Positions 1-15,224 of a stretch of 64,000 bases of DNA are shown in pieces. The DNA comes from Serilophus lunatus (taxonomy: Eukaryota > Chordata > Aves > Passeriformes > Eurylaimidae): assembly GCA_013399895.1 (NCBI GenBank), contig VXBA01006214.1:226142-290141 (forward strand), given 5' to 3'. The stretch's first letter is position 1. Each line of letters starts with the position of its first letter. The position numbers and the translations under genes were made by a program. The notes below the pieces were generated by a model. It was not told the DNA's origin. It saw only the letters and a list, made by a program, of their open reading frames with translations, and did not search any database.

Positions 1-3000
1 CAGCATTTCTTTTGTACAGAGTGTGGTATTAGCAACTAAAATCCTGATTTATTGACGATTTCCCTTTCTATTAGACAGCTCATGGTTTTCTTCTTGTCAT
101 CATCATCACCAGAGAAAAGTTACCAGCTGAACTAATTAATTCTACGAGGCTTCATAGGAAAAATAATTTTGCTGCTATTTTTTCTAATTGATACACGTGT
201 GATTTCAACTCTAGTGGCAAAAGACAGGGTAAGGTATGGAAATGCAGACAGCTGCCTCTGAAAGAAATAAAGCTTCAAGGAAGCTTAACATGCTGAAATC
301 AAGGGGAAGCATATAATCTCCATCCTAGGGTGCTAAAGTACTGAGTGTCATATCAGTCCAGGGTTATAAACCACTTTTGCTTTGGGATGCAGACTTAGGA
401 CTAAAAAATACTCATGAAAAAAGGACATGAGAACTGCAGGCAATGGAAATCAGTCCAGTTTGATCTCAAAATATCTATGACAGCCTTGCATGCCGCTGAT
501 AGAGAAGATATGGGAAAATTAGAAAAAGTGGATGAAGTATCATGTTATCAATTGCAAATTGTGCCTTATTTTTATTATTGTACCTTGTCTAATACTTTGT
601 TAACAAGATTACTTTCTTAGACAATGGAAATGCACTAAAAGTAGTCTGCCCTTCAAATAAGGTCTGTTACATTGTGCAAGGGAAAATGAACAGTTAAAAG
701 GCGGTCTACCACATGAACTCTGAAATGGGTAAAAAATAGTTTACCAAGCCTAAGAGCTTCACTTAGTTTTGAACCTTCCATGCTCTCCTGTAATTTATTA
801 CTTGGAATTAGAAATGATTTTTACAACACAGTGAATATAAAAGTGCTGTGCCTTGTGCAGTGTTTCCTGATGAGCCACCTCATATTATCTAGGCAGTCTT
901 TTAAGGACAATCATATTAAAGAAATATTCAAGTTAAAAATAACTTTTCAAACCTGACCCCTGCTATTTATGTAAAAGGTAAATGGCTGAGAGATGGAATT
1001 TAAACCTAACATTTGTGGGGGAAAGCAGAGGTTACCATGTCCTGCCTTTCCTCTGGATGTTCCCCGTGATTCCCCTTGGTCACTGGGAAACATTGGGATT
1101 GATTGGTCTTTCCCTTTGGCAGCCAGCCACTGTTGCTCCAAACCTTTTTTTCAGGTTTTAGGAACCTCAGTAATCTGGCTGGCATTTTTCTGGTTTTGAG
1201 GAGCGTGTATGATGGTGAAAGGTGCTCTTCCTGACAGCATCTAGAGCAGTTCGGGGAAAGAAAAGAAAAACTATCAAGTCCTTGAGTCCTTGATTCCAGC
1301 TAGATCAGGATCAGTGCTGCTAAGTTTCAGGTGCCTTCTGACTGGTACACAGACTTTTATGTAAATAATATATTTATAATATAATAAATATATATAATAT
1401 TATGACTAGTGTGTTACCTCTAGCAGATGAGGCACTGACCTGGGGATCTGGTAATGGGATTTTTTTCCCTTCCTTACTCATGTCAGTGTAGTATAAAAGC
1501 ATATCACTTCAAACAGATCGTGGAATTTGCTCTAGAGTATTAATTATGGTTTCGAAGCGCTATTAATAGCTTGACCAGCCTCATTGCTGCAAAAGTCTCC
1601 GTGTATTTTCTGTAAAAACAAATAATTGTTTGCAACATCCCTCTAATATCATTGGAGGTTATGCTAATTGCACTGTCTTCAGGATGTCAAAGTTCTCTCG
1701 CAAAAAGGGAGACACATTTCGTGGTGGTGCAATTCAGTAATTTCTGGCTGCAGCCTTCTTTTTTCTGAGGTAAAGTTTGCTTTCCTGATGGCAGGCCTGT
1801 TGGAGAGGAAGGGCCGAAGGGATGGCTTTGTGCCTTTCTCATCCTGTTCAGAACGGCATGCACCACAGCCAGAGTAGACTGGGCAAACAGTACTCCCCTC
1901 TCACAGAATTACAGTATCTTGCACCACAACTGGAATGATGCTGCATCATGGCACAGGCCTTGTCGGGTGTCATCTTCTACATCACGAGCACTGTACAAGT
2001 GGGTCTCGGTGTGTAACAATTTGCAAGCATCCCCTTATTTCTCAGACTGAGTAATCTGTGGGCTGTCTTTGCTCAAACTCCTCTTGCCTCCATTTTCATC
2101 TGAAGGGCGCAAAAGAGGTCAACATTTGATTAAATTTATAGAAAGCAATGATCATTAACTAAAATTATGCAGTCACGTGTTACTTGGGTTTGGTAGGAAA
2201 GAAATTACAACTTGAGTGTTGATGAAGTCAGTGATAATTATTTGTGTGATTAAGAACTGCTGGGGCAGGATCTGAGGCTGCAAGGGAGGGAGAATCTGAG
2301 ACTTTTGGTGAATGTTCGGGGCAATAAACCTGAGGTAATGTATGATATGGTACATAGGTCAGAGTTAGGGTTTGGTTTCCCTCAAGAACTGACAGATCAG
2401 GATTTTAAGGAGGGCAGGGGGAGAATAGGGGAGCAGAATGGACCTGCTGCTGCTGCTAACAACCGTTAAAAAAATACAAAGCCAGCTGCTCTCAGAGCAG
2501 AGCTTGATCCTTTCAGTGCCTTCAACAGCACAGTATATATTCAGAGGAGAGGAATTCATGAGGCCCTATGGACCTACACCATGGCATTACACAAAAATGC
2601 AAACCTGAACAATGGGTGGCCTCAGCAGTTCCATCTGGCTCACCATTAACAAGGTTAAAGTAAAGTGGGTTTCCTTGGCTGTGTCACACACAATTTACAC
2701 TTCAGATGCTTTAACTTTGGAGCCAGACCAAGGGGAGCGCTACTCTTAATGCACACGGCAAGGGTCACCTAAGATGTGTGGTAAGCCCATTTAGTATTGA
2801 TGCTCTTTGAAAGATACAGAGTAGTAGTAGCATTTTTGATAATTTTTAAATACTATTTGCAAAGTGCAGATATTTTGGCTAAATAATTTACCAAAAAACT
2901 CAAAAATCCTGTCAACAAATTAGAATTACAGTCAATTATTGTTTACTCAAAATAATTTAAGAACACAATAATACTAGCAGCTAGATTCAGCTAACAGCAG

Positions 3001-6000
3001 GAATTATTAGAAGTCTGAGAAATGTTGTCACTAGTATTTCTGGTATGGTAAACTCAAAACTCTAACACACCTTTAAGGTAAAGGTGATATTGACATATGT
3101 ATTCTGCTTTCAGAGTCACCAGATACTTAGATAATAACATAGTTAACCATGGCAAATAACAACCTTCAAAAAACTGCTGTAGGGAGCCAGTGTGTGTTGA
3201 TCTGTTAATTTCTGTGCCATTGAGTGTAATAGGGCATTGGAACTATCACGGCATTTTGCAGAAGTCATGTTCTTTGTCTTGGCTCTGAGATGTTTCAAGG
3301 GAGCCCAGGAGTCCTAAAGAATGTCCCATTCTTGAATCAAAATCCAGTTGTTATTGAATGAGTATCAAAGTCGATGATTCAATTGTGAAGCTCCCTTGTG
3401 ATCTGTAAGACAAGCATGTGAGCAGTTAAATGTGTGGTAAAGATCTAAGGTAATTTACAGAGGTGACACACCTACTGTTGCTGTACTAGCAGAGGTGCTC
3501 AAGGCATTCCGCAGAGCAGGGCAAGCATTGCCCTGGATGAAAAATCCTACAAGAAACCCAGCTGCCTGCCTTTCATCATAAATTGTGAATTCAATAGCAG
3601 AGTAGGACTTTATACTCTTCTTAAAGTTAAACAGTTAAACTTGTGTACCATAAACGCAGCAGACATTGTTGACTCACAATTATCCTAGCAACCTCACTGG
3701 TCTCATGTAGGAAGGTCTTTAGCTAGTGTCATGCCATGTTGAGCTTCCTCCTTGGTGAGCTGTGTAGGACTGCTATGATGGGACACACTTCCCCTTGAGC
3801 ATGCTGCCAGAAGGTCAGCATCAGCTTCACCAGTGTTGAACAGCCCTGCAGTTGCTTTGTGCCTTCCAGGCTTTTCTGGTGGGTGAGCCAGTGTCACTGA
3901 TGATGGCCTCTATTACGGGCCATTAATATGAGGGTTGGTGTGGATGGCCCTGTGGTTGTTCATCCCTCTTCTTAGTGTGTTGTCCAGCTCTCTGACCCAC
4001 CCTCACAGCCCCTCTATGCTGCCTTTTCAGCTCTCTTACAAACGCAGAAATATCCTTAAAACGAGATACTTTAATTTCTTACTGTATATAGCAGTCCTGT
4101 AGTCATAGCCAAGATTATTGTAAGATGGCATTTGACAAGCACGTCAAAGTTGCCAAGATCCTCTGAGAGGCTTCCTGCTCACTGCACCTGAGGTGGTAAC
4201 TACAGGCAAAATAAATGGAGCCCAGAAGTCATCTCATGACTAATTGGTGACAAACCATTGACATTCCCTTCTCCTCTCCCTTTTTAGCTACCAGTCTGCT
4301 CTTTGTGAACAGCAGCTTTTGACTGAAGCCCTATCCTAACAATAGCCTCAGAAAGAAAACAGTCAGAGAACTATTCTTGCTGAGCCCTGACAGGTGCTCA
4401 TGCTTTCACACCAAGCACTGCAGTGGTAGGAAAATTAAGAAAGAATAATGTGGCAATGCAGAGAACCTGTGGAGGAGGTGGAAGAGCAACTGTCCAGCTG
4501 CAAGTATGAGCATATGTCCAGCTGCAACTTGTAGGAGCATAAACTGGGAAATGCCCCAGCCATGCTATGTGTGAGTAGAGGGAAAGTTCACAAAAAAAGC
4601 ATCAGTTAACCTGAAATAGGGATGGTTGATTTATGGGGAATACATAAAAGAATGGTGGAAGAACATATTTCTTTAGGGGAGGGATATTGTGCATTTCTGT
4701 GCTATATTTAACCCAAAGTAGACAACTCAGCTACTTTTTGTCAGTTCTTTTACAGCTCATTGTCTCTAACTGAATGGGAATTCAGCCACAGCCACACAAA
4801 ACTTAAGTTCAACATCTGCATCTTGTGCCTGGACTTGGAATGCTTGATTCTTTCATCCACCCTTCATGTATACTCTCCTACTAGTGCTGATCAGGCAAAC
4901 GGAATATGATTGACAAATTCACAATCCCAGGTAGAAATCCAGTATAGATTTGTGTAAAGGCTGTGTGCATGTTGTGACCAGGAGTAAATCCCAGACACAG
5001 TGTGCCACTCTCCACACTGTAGTTTTCTCTGGCGAGAGCGTTTGAGGACAATGGGAATTTCACTGCTTAATCTACTCCCTCCCACCTCCTGACAGTGTTT
5101 ATCACACCCACAGTTGTGCCAATGCAATGGTTTATGATTTTGTCTCAAAACTGGAGGTGTGATGTGAACCAAGCTGAACAAATGCTACAAATTGAAAAAA
5201 AAAAGTAAATTAATTAACTGAAATTTTTTCCTTTAAGAATTGGCTAGCATCTTAGTTACTGCATGGATCATCAAACGGATCATCTTTAGGAGTTTTTGAA
5301 AGCAGATCATATGCCTTTGGAAGTATTGTCCTTGGAAAGGGGGCTGTTTACTTGATAATTACGTTCAATTTATTTTTACATTATCCAAAGGAAAGCTATG
5401 AATGAAATGTGGGTTGTTTAGTTCAACATATAGCTGAATTGTTAGGACATAGACATATGTCTGGCATTAATCACTCCTCTGGTTTGTGACTGCTTTCAAA
5501 ATTGTAAATTCAGGGCTTCCTCAATTGCAGTTGTGGCTTGAGTATGGATTTCTGATCAAAACTACAGAAAGCTGTTTGTGCCGTGCTCAGCAAGCACATG
5601 CAGCATATCTTCCTTTGGCCAGTGCACTCGATGTCGAGTTTGTAATCTATTTTTTCCCTTGCATCGATCACAGCTGGGGTGCCCTTATCTGAATTGTTCA
5701 TTGCTTTCAAAACATTTTATTTAAGTGTAGGGTTCCTTTTTTATCAAGTCTCCTAATGCAGAGTTCATCAGTCCTGCCGAGAATTGATCCTCGGCCTGTA
5801 AACATCCTCAACTTTGAAATAGTTTTTTCACTCTTTCTTACGCTGAAAGGCTGAGCATAAGTGGGCATAAGACACATCACTCCTCTACCCTGGCCATAAT
5901 TCTTTGGCTTTCTTTTTGAAACTTTGTGATTTATGCTGTGTTCTGCCTTCAAGTGTTACATCAACCGGGGAACACAGATTTACAGGTGGAGCTGAAGAGC

Positions 6001-9000
6001 TTCAGCCTGCAGTGCTGCATTGCCTCACAGTTTGTTTCAGTTTGACCTCTGCAACCAGCCCAGGCTACTGCAGTGTGACTTTTCGGTATTCATACACAGT
6101 GAGAAATTCTTTTCTCTGTAACACTATTAAAATTAGCAGAAAACAAGCTCAGTGAAGTCATCAGAATCTGGATCTACACCCATGTGACTGAAGTCAGAAC
6201 TCAGACCACTAAGATGCTGTGTTTCTGGGAACATGAAATATTTAAAAATTATTCTATTAACCTCATTGTTGTCATTTTTCTGGAGTGATATCACTTAATT
6301 TACATAATCCCAGCCAAGAGGGATAGAGTGAACTAGTTTACCACATTGAGGAAAACTTTCAGTTATGTTCCATTATTTTTAACTCTACACAGAATTAACA
6401 GAATTCAGAGAAATAAATATTGAATCTGCACATGAGATTTGCCATCCTGAGGCCAAACTAAGGAGAAGGAAACACCAAATTATCAGTTAACAATGTTTTT
6501 ATATGCACAAATGTGCTTTTAATTTTTATGTACACAGTTGTATTGAGAGTTAACAATGAGGATAAATCTGTTGGTGAAATAGGGCGGAATAGTAGAAAAT
6601 GGCATTAATTCTCTTATAATTCTGAGGGATCAGGCAGTGTAGGACAACAGAAATACCTGCCTCAGGTGGGAATTAAAAGCTTTAACATATAAAGCTTAAT
6701 CCTGTTGCAGCCAAAATCCTCTTTTCATGCTTAACTGTTGCTTCTGCATTTTGATGTGAGAAGTCTCAAAATAATTTTTTTTTTTAAGATTTTGGAAGCC
6801 TCTTAAAAACGAGTTGTGGAAAGTGCTCAGCACAGCCATTTAGTAATAACGTCAATATATGAAGCTAGTCTATTTTGGATGTCTTAAGATGCAAATTCAG
6901 AAATGTGAATTAGGAAGTGACTGCCTTCTTTCTCAGTCAGTGCACCAGAGTGATGCATATTTTTCTTACCAGTACAATGTAGCTATAAGGAATCTGAATG
7001 ATTTAATTGTTTTCATGGGTATTGAATGTGTGAACTTATAGGTGCTATTTCAAGGGAAACCAACCACACTACATTTGATGTCTTTTGTTACACAGTTGGG
7101 AGAGGAAGCCCTCCGTGTAATTCATGTGACATGACTTTATCAATGTCATGAGCTCTAGAAGGAACCCCTATAGAGATAGCTGGCATGGCCTCCTCATAGA
7201 GAGTGCGTCAGACAGTAACCATCCCTTTATTTCCGAAGAATTAAATCAAAATGTGAGCTGCTGGTCAAATCCTGCAATCTTTACCATTTGTGAAGCTTAT
7301 ATTCATGCAAGTCATCTAATTTAGTGAATGCAACAGGAGAATCCATTTCAAGGCTAGGATCTAAGTCAGCCCATATGCCTATCACCAGATATTTCTGAAA
7401 CTCTGTTCATGACTGATTTATATGGGATACCTAAAGTCATATGACTCTCAAATGGTATTTATGGAAGAATAGGTTGTGAACTTCCAGAGTAGCCTTCCTC
7501 TTTCTGCTCTTCCTCTACCCACTACTTGCTTCAGTGTATTAACCTCGTGCCAGGATGCCGTTTGCTGTTGGGGGGAGTTTATATTCCTTACATTTGCTGC
7601 TACTGTTAGTGACAAAATAGGGAACAAAAGGGAAATGGTAATTTTTAACAAGTGATTCCCAGTTACCTACTGCCTTTTTATCTCATCTATGGATTAACTG
7701 ATCAGTGGATGTAGAAACTCTGGAACCAGCTCTGCTGAGAGGCAGATAAGGTCAGGCATGCCTCTTAGCTCATGAACAGCACCTCACTGACCCAGAAAAA
7801 GTTGAGCCGGTTTTATGCAGCGTGCATCCTTATCCACATGGCCAGGAGGCTCAAGCCACCTCTGTGAAGGCTTCTAGTGTTACTGAACTATGCTTCTGTA
7901 AACAGGGGCACTGAGCAGTGCTTTGCTTTCAGACACAGGCAGCCGAGGTCTGCTTAGTTCTGGCCACCCCCACGCCTGCCCAGCGCTGCGCCCCAGCTGG
8001 CTCTGGCAATAGGCTGCAGATGTGGGCACACACTGCAGCAATACCTAGAGCATACCTTGGGCAGCCTTGTCCACCAAAATGAACTAAGGAAAATACTTAC
8101 TTGTAAAGAAATTATTGCATACAGAGCTGTTTTAATTTAAAATCTGTCTTCTTTTATTATTCCCACGAAAATTAAGGCTTACAAGGGAAATTTGTAGTTG
8201 AGAATATTTGTATTTGTGGTTTCATTGTGCAAAAAAATTAGTAATAGTAGACTTTCTTGAAATCATGGTGTAGTGTTTCATGTTGGAAATTCATGATACA
8301 TAACTGTTTAAAACATAATTTCCTTAGTCCGCTGCTGATCTTGTATCTGCTTTATCTGTATGGGTTAAAGCCATTAAAATATACACATTCTTTCTATGCT
8401 ATACTGGTACTGTTGGAGCAAAATCATCTTTTTTTTTTTATTTAGAAAAACATATTTCATTTGTAAATTTTTAATTTGGGAATTTTTAGTGCTTAATGCA
8501 AAGAAAACTCTTTTGTTGTGATAAATGAAAATACATCCAAAGCTTTCCTCCATGAGGATGCATTTCCTAAGAATTTTTATATGATTATGTGAAATATAAT
8601 TTCACTCCGTGCTTGTAAGAGTGTGGATAGCAGAGATAAGGTTTTGTGGAGAGGAAGAAAGAATGGAGGCGATGTTGTTGAAGTTATTTTTTTTAAGAAC
8701 TGCTCTCTGTGCTGTCTCCATGTTTGTGGAGAAAAATGCTGCATTTTGTGTAGTTTGAACCACCTTTCCATTTTATTCTTCTTAGTTCTATTAAAAAACC
8801 CCACAATACAAAAAAATCCCACTTTCCAGTAAAATCATATTAGCAGATTTTAAACAATTTTATTTCCTCACAAACTTAAGCTAAATTGCATCCTGACAGG
8901 CCTGATTTATCAGGCAAATTCTCCACGTTGTTTGTCAGCTTCTTTGTAGGGGGGAGGGGAAACCCAAGCAACAAAAGACCGTAACCTATTGATATTACTT

Positions 9001-10770
9001 CTGCAATACACTGGGGGAAATAAATTGATTTAGAACTAACCACGGAAAACTAGTCAATCTGATGAGTTTACAACAGACCATTTTTATTTATTTATTTGTA
9101 ACAAGAGTAAACATCATCAATATTCCACTGCGTGTTATTGGAAGCCTTGCAGACAGTGGGTTTGTGTCAGCGTGCTGGGGCTATCCGTAAGATGAAAGAA
9201 GTCAGGCTTAAAAAAATGGAGCAACCTTGTTTTTCTCACAAAATTGAAAGTCTTGGACCTCTGGTAATATCATGAGTTGCAAGATATGCAGGACAAATAA
9301 ATAGGTAAGAATTTTTATTTCTTCTTTATTTCTTTAGGAGGTTAACTTTTCTTAATTATTTCTGTTATATATCTCAAAAAGCTAGTAAAGCACAGGAAAT
9401 TTTCTAACTGAATTTTACTGAAGAACACCAGCTTGCAATTAACTTTCCCAGCATGTCGCCTCTGCTCAGTGTTTTGCATGAATGAGGGGTTCAGGGTAGC
9501 AAATACTCACAGAACCAGCACAAATCTAAATGTGGCATCAACGTGCCATTTTCTGAATTGATAATACACTGGTTTACAACACTGTTGGATAAAAATAATC
9601 ACGGTTTTAAAAATAAACTGAGTTTTTTCCTCCATGGAATGCTAAATGAGGGTGTTAGCGACATTTTCTGCTTTGGTGTGAGCCTGCTTAGTGGACACAC
9701 CATAAATGCTCTGATGAAGATAGCAAATGCTCCCTTTTTTCGTTTATTCAACAAGATAATTTCACTTGACCTTAAATGATTTTTTTCAGCAGTATTTCAG
9801 TACTCACTGTTTTGATTGCTAATATCCTATTAGAGTGCATTCAGCTACGCTTAAGAATTAAAGGTTAATAAACAGAATGGTGTAAACCCCAGCAATGTGC
9901 ATGTGAGCAGAAACATTCCATCAATTTCTCTCTCGGAGGGCATGAGCTGAGTGTATACGTTCAGTGCAGGTTTTGCGTGTCTTGTTAACAGCAGTTTTCA
10001 GCCTTTAAAAACAGAAAAGCTGGGCCACGTCTCTGCGTGTTAATTGCCCATCAGGTGTGAAGAGCAGCCCAGCTGTAGGACACAGCTTGGTAGTGAGGGA
10101 GCACAGCCATGCACAGTGCTCAGGCTCCTTTCTGTGCCCCGTAATTTAAAAAACCCCACAGGCTGGCTTTATATTTCCTGGGGTCTAATGCTGCTCAAAG
10201 CAGGGGATGGGAGAGTGGGGGTGAATCTCCCAAAACAATGCCTGCCAGGGAATCCCCCAGTAAAGGTGGCAGATGAAGGAGTGAAGTATCTGCAGTCCTC
10301 AGTGCATGGCTCCCAACAGCTTCCTCATTCTTCCCCTTCCATGGGCTCCTGCTCCTGCAGCTTATTGCCCTGGCAGCTGGCCAAACATTTTTATTTTGCA
10401 GGAGCAGTTGTTGCATGTTTTTAAGTTGCAGCAACTGCAACCTCGTATTTAGTTTCACCATTTCTTGCTCTAAAGGGATGAGATTGGTGTGCACCTTTTT
10501 AAGGCACAAGGGTAATGGCCTATTTTAAAAAATTCTCAAACTGTTTGGCTTTTTTTCATTTCTCAGCAAGGAAGATTTTTGTATTATACCTGTATTAAGT
10601 CAAAGTGCTTAGCCTTTTTTTAATATAGTAATACATGAGAAGTGCACGTTCAGCAGCAATCACCTGTGATCCTGTCAGTCTTGGGAGGCTGCTGTGACAG
10701 ATTTGGTATCCAAGATAGGGTTACTGGTATATCTAAGTAATTCATTAAAATACGTTTGTATTTATCATAC

Positions 10771-10900
10771 AGTCATAGAATGGTCTGGGTTGGAAGCGAC
10801 GTTAAAGACCATCTAGTTCCAGGGACCCCCTCCACTAGACTAGATTGCTCAGAGTCCCATCCAACCTGGCCTTTCAAGTTATCTCAAAGCCAACTTGAAT
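10771..10900 (-). mobile_element. CR1 LINE 3'-end fragment
   Basis: From 10771 the sequence reads as the reverse complement of a CR1 3' end: a TCATAGAATGG start, then a GGTTGGAAG...GACC block and a CATCTAGTTCCA block. The element therefore lies on the minus strand with its 3' end at the left. It is strongly 5'-truncated, as most avian CR1 copies are. Similarity fades after about 10900; the next 130 bases may belong to it but I cannot support that. Confidence 0.8.
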
Positions 10901-13900
10901 TTAGCATATCCTCAACAGTCCAGAAGACCCTTTCAGTCCTCCTGAGGTGTTGGAGATCTTTCTCATTCATCCCAGGTGGTTGTGACTGTGAGGGCACACT
11001 CCACCCTGACCTTTTCTGTGTTCACATCCAGTAGCAAGAAGTGTTCCCTGCATTGCCCCATGGCCTGATTTTCAAGACAAGTTAATGAAGCCCTTGAAGA
11101 GTGAAATATCTTAGTAACGTCTAAGAGCCATATTTCTGTTAGATCATGGGTAGTTTCACCTCCCTTTACAGCCCTTTACAAAATAGACGAGTTGAAGTGA
11201 TTTGCTGCATATTCCATCTGCCTTCCCGTAGGTATGTTATGAAAGTAATGGCTAAAAAAGACAGCATATTTAGGTACAATTTTAAACATTCCTTTTATGC
11301 TTTAACTGCATAGTTGGCATTCAGTGTATTGTAAAAGCATCTCACATGCACATGTGCAATTTTTCAAGGCATTAATGTTGCTAGATGGAGTATTGTTAAC
11401 CAAGAAGCCATTTTTTGTTTTCTGATAGCATTCAGAAAGGAAAAACAGAAGATGAATTGGTGTGGAGTATATCCTGATGAATTATTCTAGTCTTCCTCTG
11501 ACTATACCCCCTTTCCTCCCTTTCCTATCCCTGTTAGATGTTAACCCCTCCTTACCCATTCCCCCACTCCCAAGTCAGTCATCAGAGTAATTTTAAAGCT
11601 TTTTCTCTCAACAGATAGTAGTGTGGAGCCACACATATTATTCCCTACTTACCATATGTATTGGATTATCATCTAAATTATATTATAAAACAGCACAAAG
11701 ATGAAAGCAGTTGTGTTTGCCCTACCTACTGCTTAGTTCTGCTGAGCTGTTAAGTTATTGTGGTGAGTATATTTACGGGGTGAAGTACTGTTGTTTAAAG
11801 AAGTCTAGGACTGGGATTTGCTTACAAAGTAGGAGTTGACTGCTGAGACAGGGGAAAAAAAGCTGAAAAATAGAAAGTATTTTATTTTGCATTTGGTTGT
11901 GAACTGGAGAACTTCCAATGAATTTTCATCAGCAGCTTATTGCAATTAATACAACTTACCTTGAAATCCATACACTTTTTCTTGTTTATGTTTCCTTTAA
12001 TATGTATCATACTTTGCAATCACAAATCCATAATGAAAGAGAATTTAGGAGTGGGTTTTTTTTTAATCTTGCTGTGTGCTCTCTTCTTTCTTCATTAGTG
12101 GGTATTAATGTTACAGGTTTTTTGGAACCATTGAAATGCAAGTTCCTCAACGAGTTCCTTTATTAAAATGCTCATCTTCTTTATATTAAAAAAATCACCC
12201 CGATTCACATTCTTGTCAGTGCTGTAGTGAAGAAAGGATTCCCCGTTAGGATAATTGCCATCTTTTTATTTTTTGAGCCTGAAGCTACCTAGTAAATCGT
12301 GGAAGCCTACTGTGAGAAAGACAGTCTGATTTTAACAAATCCTTCTGGCTTATGCTTCTTTGTAAGAGTTGCTTCTATTATAATTGCACTTTAAAGGGAT
12401 TTTTGCATTTTATTCTTTTCATGACGTAATTTACATATAAACTTTTATATTGTATTTAAGCTAACATACATTATTTCTATGGTGCTTCTGAATTGAAGAA
12501 ATGCTTTCTATAGTTATACTAATGCAGAGTTTCTGAGAACACAGTCAAATGAAAATGCACCAGTTTTCCTAGCAGGAGTCAGTTTGTGTATTGTTCTATA
12601 TATTTGTGTATATAGAGATGTGAATGTATAAGCTCCTACGTGCGTATCGTATGCTATCAGGTTTCATTATGTAAAACGTAAGTAGATGCAGCAGAGAGGA
12701 GCAAAGAGTTGGAAGGTTTGGGACAAAAGGGTTAATAGGAAACCTTACTGCGGTGGATGATGTCCTGTGGTATCATTTGTGAGTTCTGAGGTCACTGACC
12801 ACCTCCATTTTGATGTAAATCCCTTGAAAAGGGAAGGCATTTCAGAGCAAGGTGTGAAGAGTGAGGTGTGGTCTGTTCTGGTAAGAGTGATTGACAAGGA
12901 AGGAGTAAATAGTTAAAAGAACTGAATAAATACCACTCTCCTGTTTAAGTCCAAGCACACCCTGGACATATATTCTAATGCAATACTTTAATGCAATAGT
13001 TTAGGCAGATGCCTTAATTGTTTGGTGACAAAAAACATTCCCAAAAAGCCAAATCATAGTTTAATCATAACATCTTCTGATAGAGTTCTCTTTTATGGTG
13101 ACATTTTACTGGCGATTTGTACAAATATGGGGAATTACAATATTTTGCAAATAGGATGTACTGATAACTATATATGCAAAAGGTGATGGGGGCCTCTTGA
13201 GTGGAAGCAGGGGCCCTGACAGCAGGTTGTTGGTCAATTGGTGAGGTGAAATGGTTCACTGAATTGGATAACACAGTGCATACCATAGTGACTGATTAAA
13301 TTGATTTGTCCATGGCTACTGCCTACCCTGCTATTGAGACCCTTTAACCGAATTTCAAACTTTTTCTTTTTTAAAGCCTTCTAAATACATGTGATAAAAG
13401 GAAGTGCAAGTGCATTCACAGCTATAAAATTCTGTATTCTGAATTAAGGTAAAATACGCATTTTCCAGAGTGTCTGCACACTCTCACGTCGTACCATATC
13501 ATACTATATTTATCGCAGGAATAAGTACACTTGAGGACCCGATGACAAAGATAATAATCAACATCATTCTCTAATGGAACCTAAATTACAATCAATACCA
13601 CATTTGTGTATTCTCAGATGTATTTATTGGAAGGGGAGAAAGTAACACACCTCAGGAGTTTTTGTTGCTGTTCTCTTGTTTCTCTAATTGCACGTGTCAC
13701 TTCCTTATTATTTTATTCATAAGGTATTTAGATAGTTTGTGGTGGAAACATAGCTAAATGCCAGTTTAGAAGACTGAATGCTTCTGTAAGGTGGTGGCTG
13801 TATAATTGAAAATACCTGCAATGATTTGGGAAAAAAAGTAGTCAGATGGATATTATTTAATAACTTGCAAAATATTTTTTAACTATTGGAGAAGTTTGGT

Positions 13901-15224
13901 GTTTTGGTCTTAGGTCAAGATGTTTGTATTTTACAACATATTTAGCATGTAATTTCCCTTCCTATGCTGGGGCAATCAATACTAAGTGGTAATGGAGCTT
14001 GTATATGCTATTTTCTTTGTGATTCAAGGGAAGCTTTATATTGTGTGTCTCTGCATGGGTTAGTCTGTAGTACCTGCCAACAGACTGTCTTCAAATTGCA
14101 CTGAAAAATCACACCAAACTTCAGTGCATTGATGTCATGGAACTGGCTCACCTAAAATAATATTATGGCAATTGTAGAAGTGCAGAGTTAACTGTACTGG
14201 GTTTGGTTTCTTGTTTTGTGTTTCTTACACATTTTTAGGAAAGATATGGCAATGTAATTACAATAATTTCTGAAATGATAATGAAGTTCTGTTCATCATT
14301 TAACTTGTTTAAATTATAGGTCAGCCTTGTAGGGCATGATGGCATGCAGCATGCTCTGAGCAACTGGTGCTGTTTTTTCATTTGTCTGTGGAAATAAAGA
14401 TATGATTAGTATATTGCTACTAGTGATGAAGAGATATGAAGAGGGAGGTGCAAGGTGTTATTTCTTGGAGTGGATTTGAAAATACTAACAACCATTTTGC
14501 AATCTTTTCTAAAAATCACACAGACTTTATCAATAGCATTTATTTGCAAGTTAAAGTAAATTCAGTAGGTGAGACTCTGGATGTACTTAAATCTTTGCAT
14601 GGACTAAACTTCTTGATTTTTGATAAACTAATAGTGACCACTAAATACTAGGTGAAATAGTGAAACAGTGCCTTGGTACTTTCCAGGAATCTGAAAATTT
14701 AAAATATTTCTATGTGGGGAGCCAGAACATGTTGCATTATTTTGTACTTACAGTTACCTATACTTACAGTCTTTTTTAAAATCCTTAAATCAGCTCCACA
14801 GGACTAAGTATTTGTGCCATCGTAGTTTGGTTTTTTTGGGGGTGTTTTTTTTTTCTTTTTAATTAGCTGATGTCCAAGGGAAAGCAAAAAAAAAAACCCA
14901 GAAAACAAACCCCAAAAACCTATTGGTTTAGTTCTTTCCAGTAACATGTTAGATTAATATAAATCAAATATCTATGCATTCAATGCAAGTTTTATAAAAC
15001 AAAGAAGCAGAAACCATATAGCAAAAATAGAAAGCTCAGTGGTGCACATAAGGTCACCATGCCAAAGGCGTGTAATTATTTCTTTGTATCTTGTGTTAGA
15101 ATAATGTAATCCAATAACTGGCGTTCCTGGTGCGTGTTACAAAGGATTCAATAAGGAATTGCTGGAGATTTCTTCAGGACTCCCCTGGCTAACAAGGTTA
15201 ATAGAAGAGTCTTTGTGGGTTTCA

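Noticed and set aside
1360..1400. AT-rich patch of TAATATAT-type sequence as a possible origin or matrix site
   Set aside because: Short and unremarkable in an AT-rich intron; no supporting structure.
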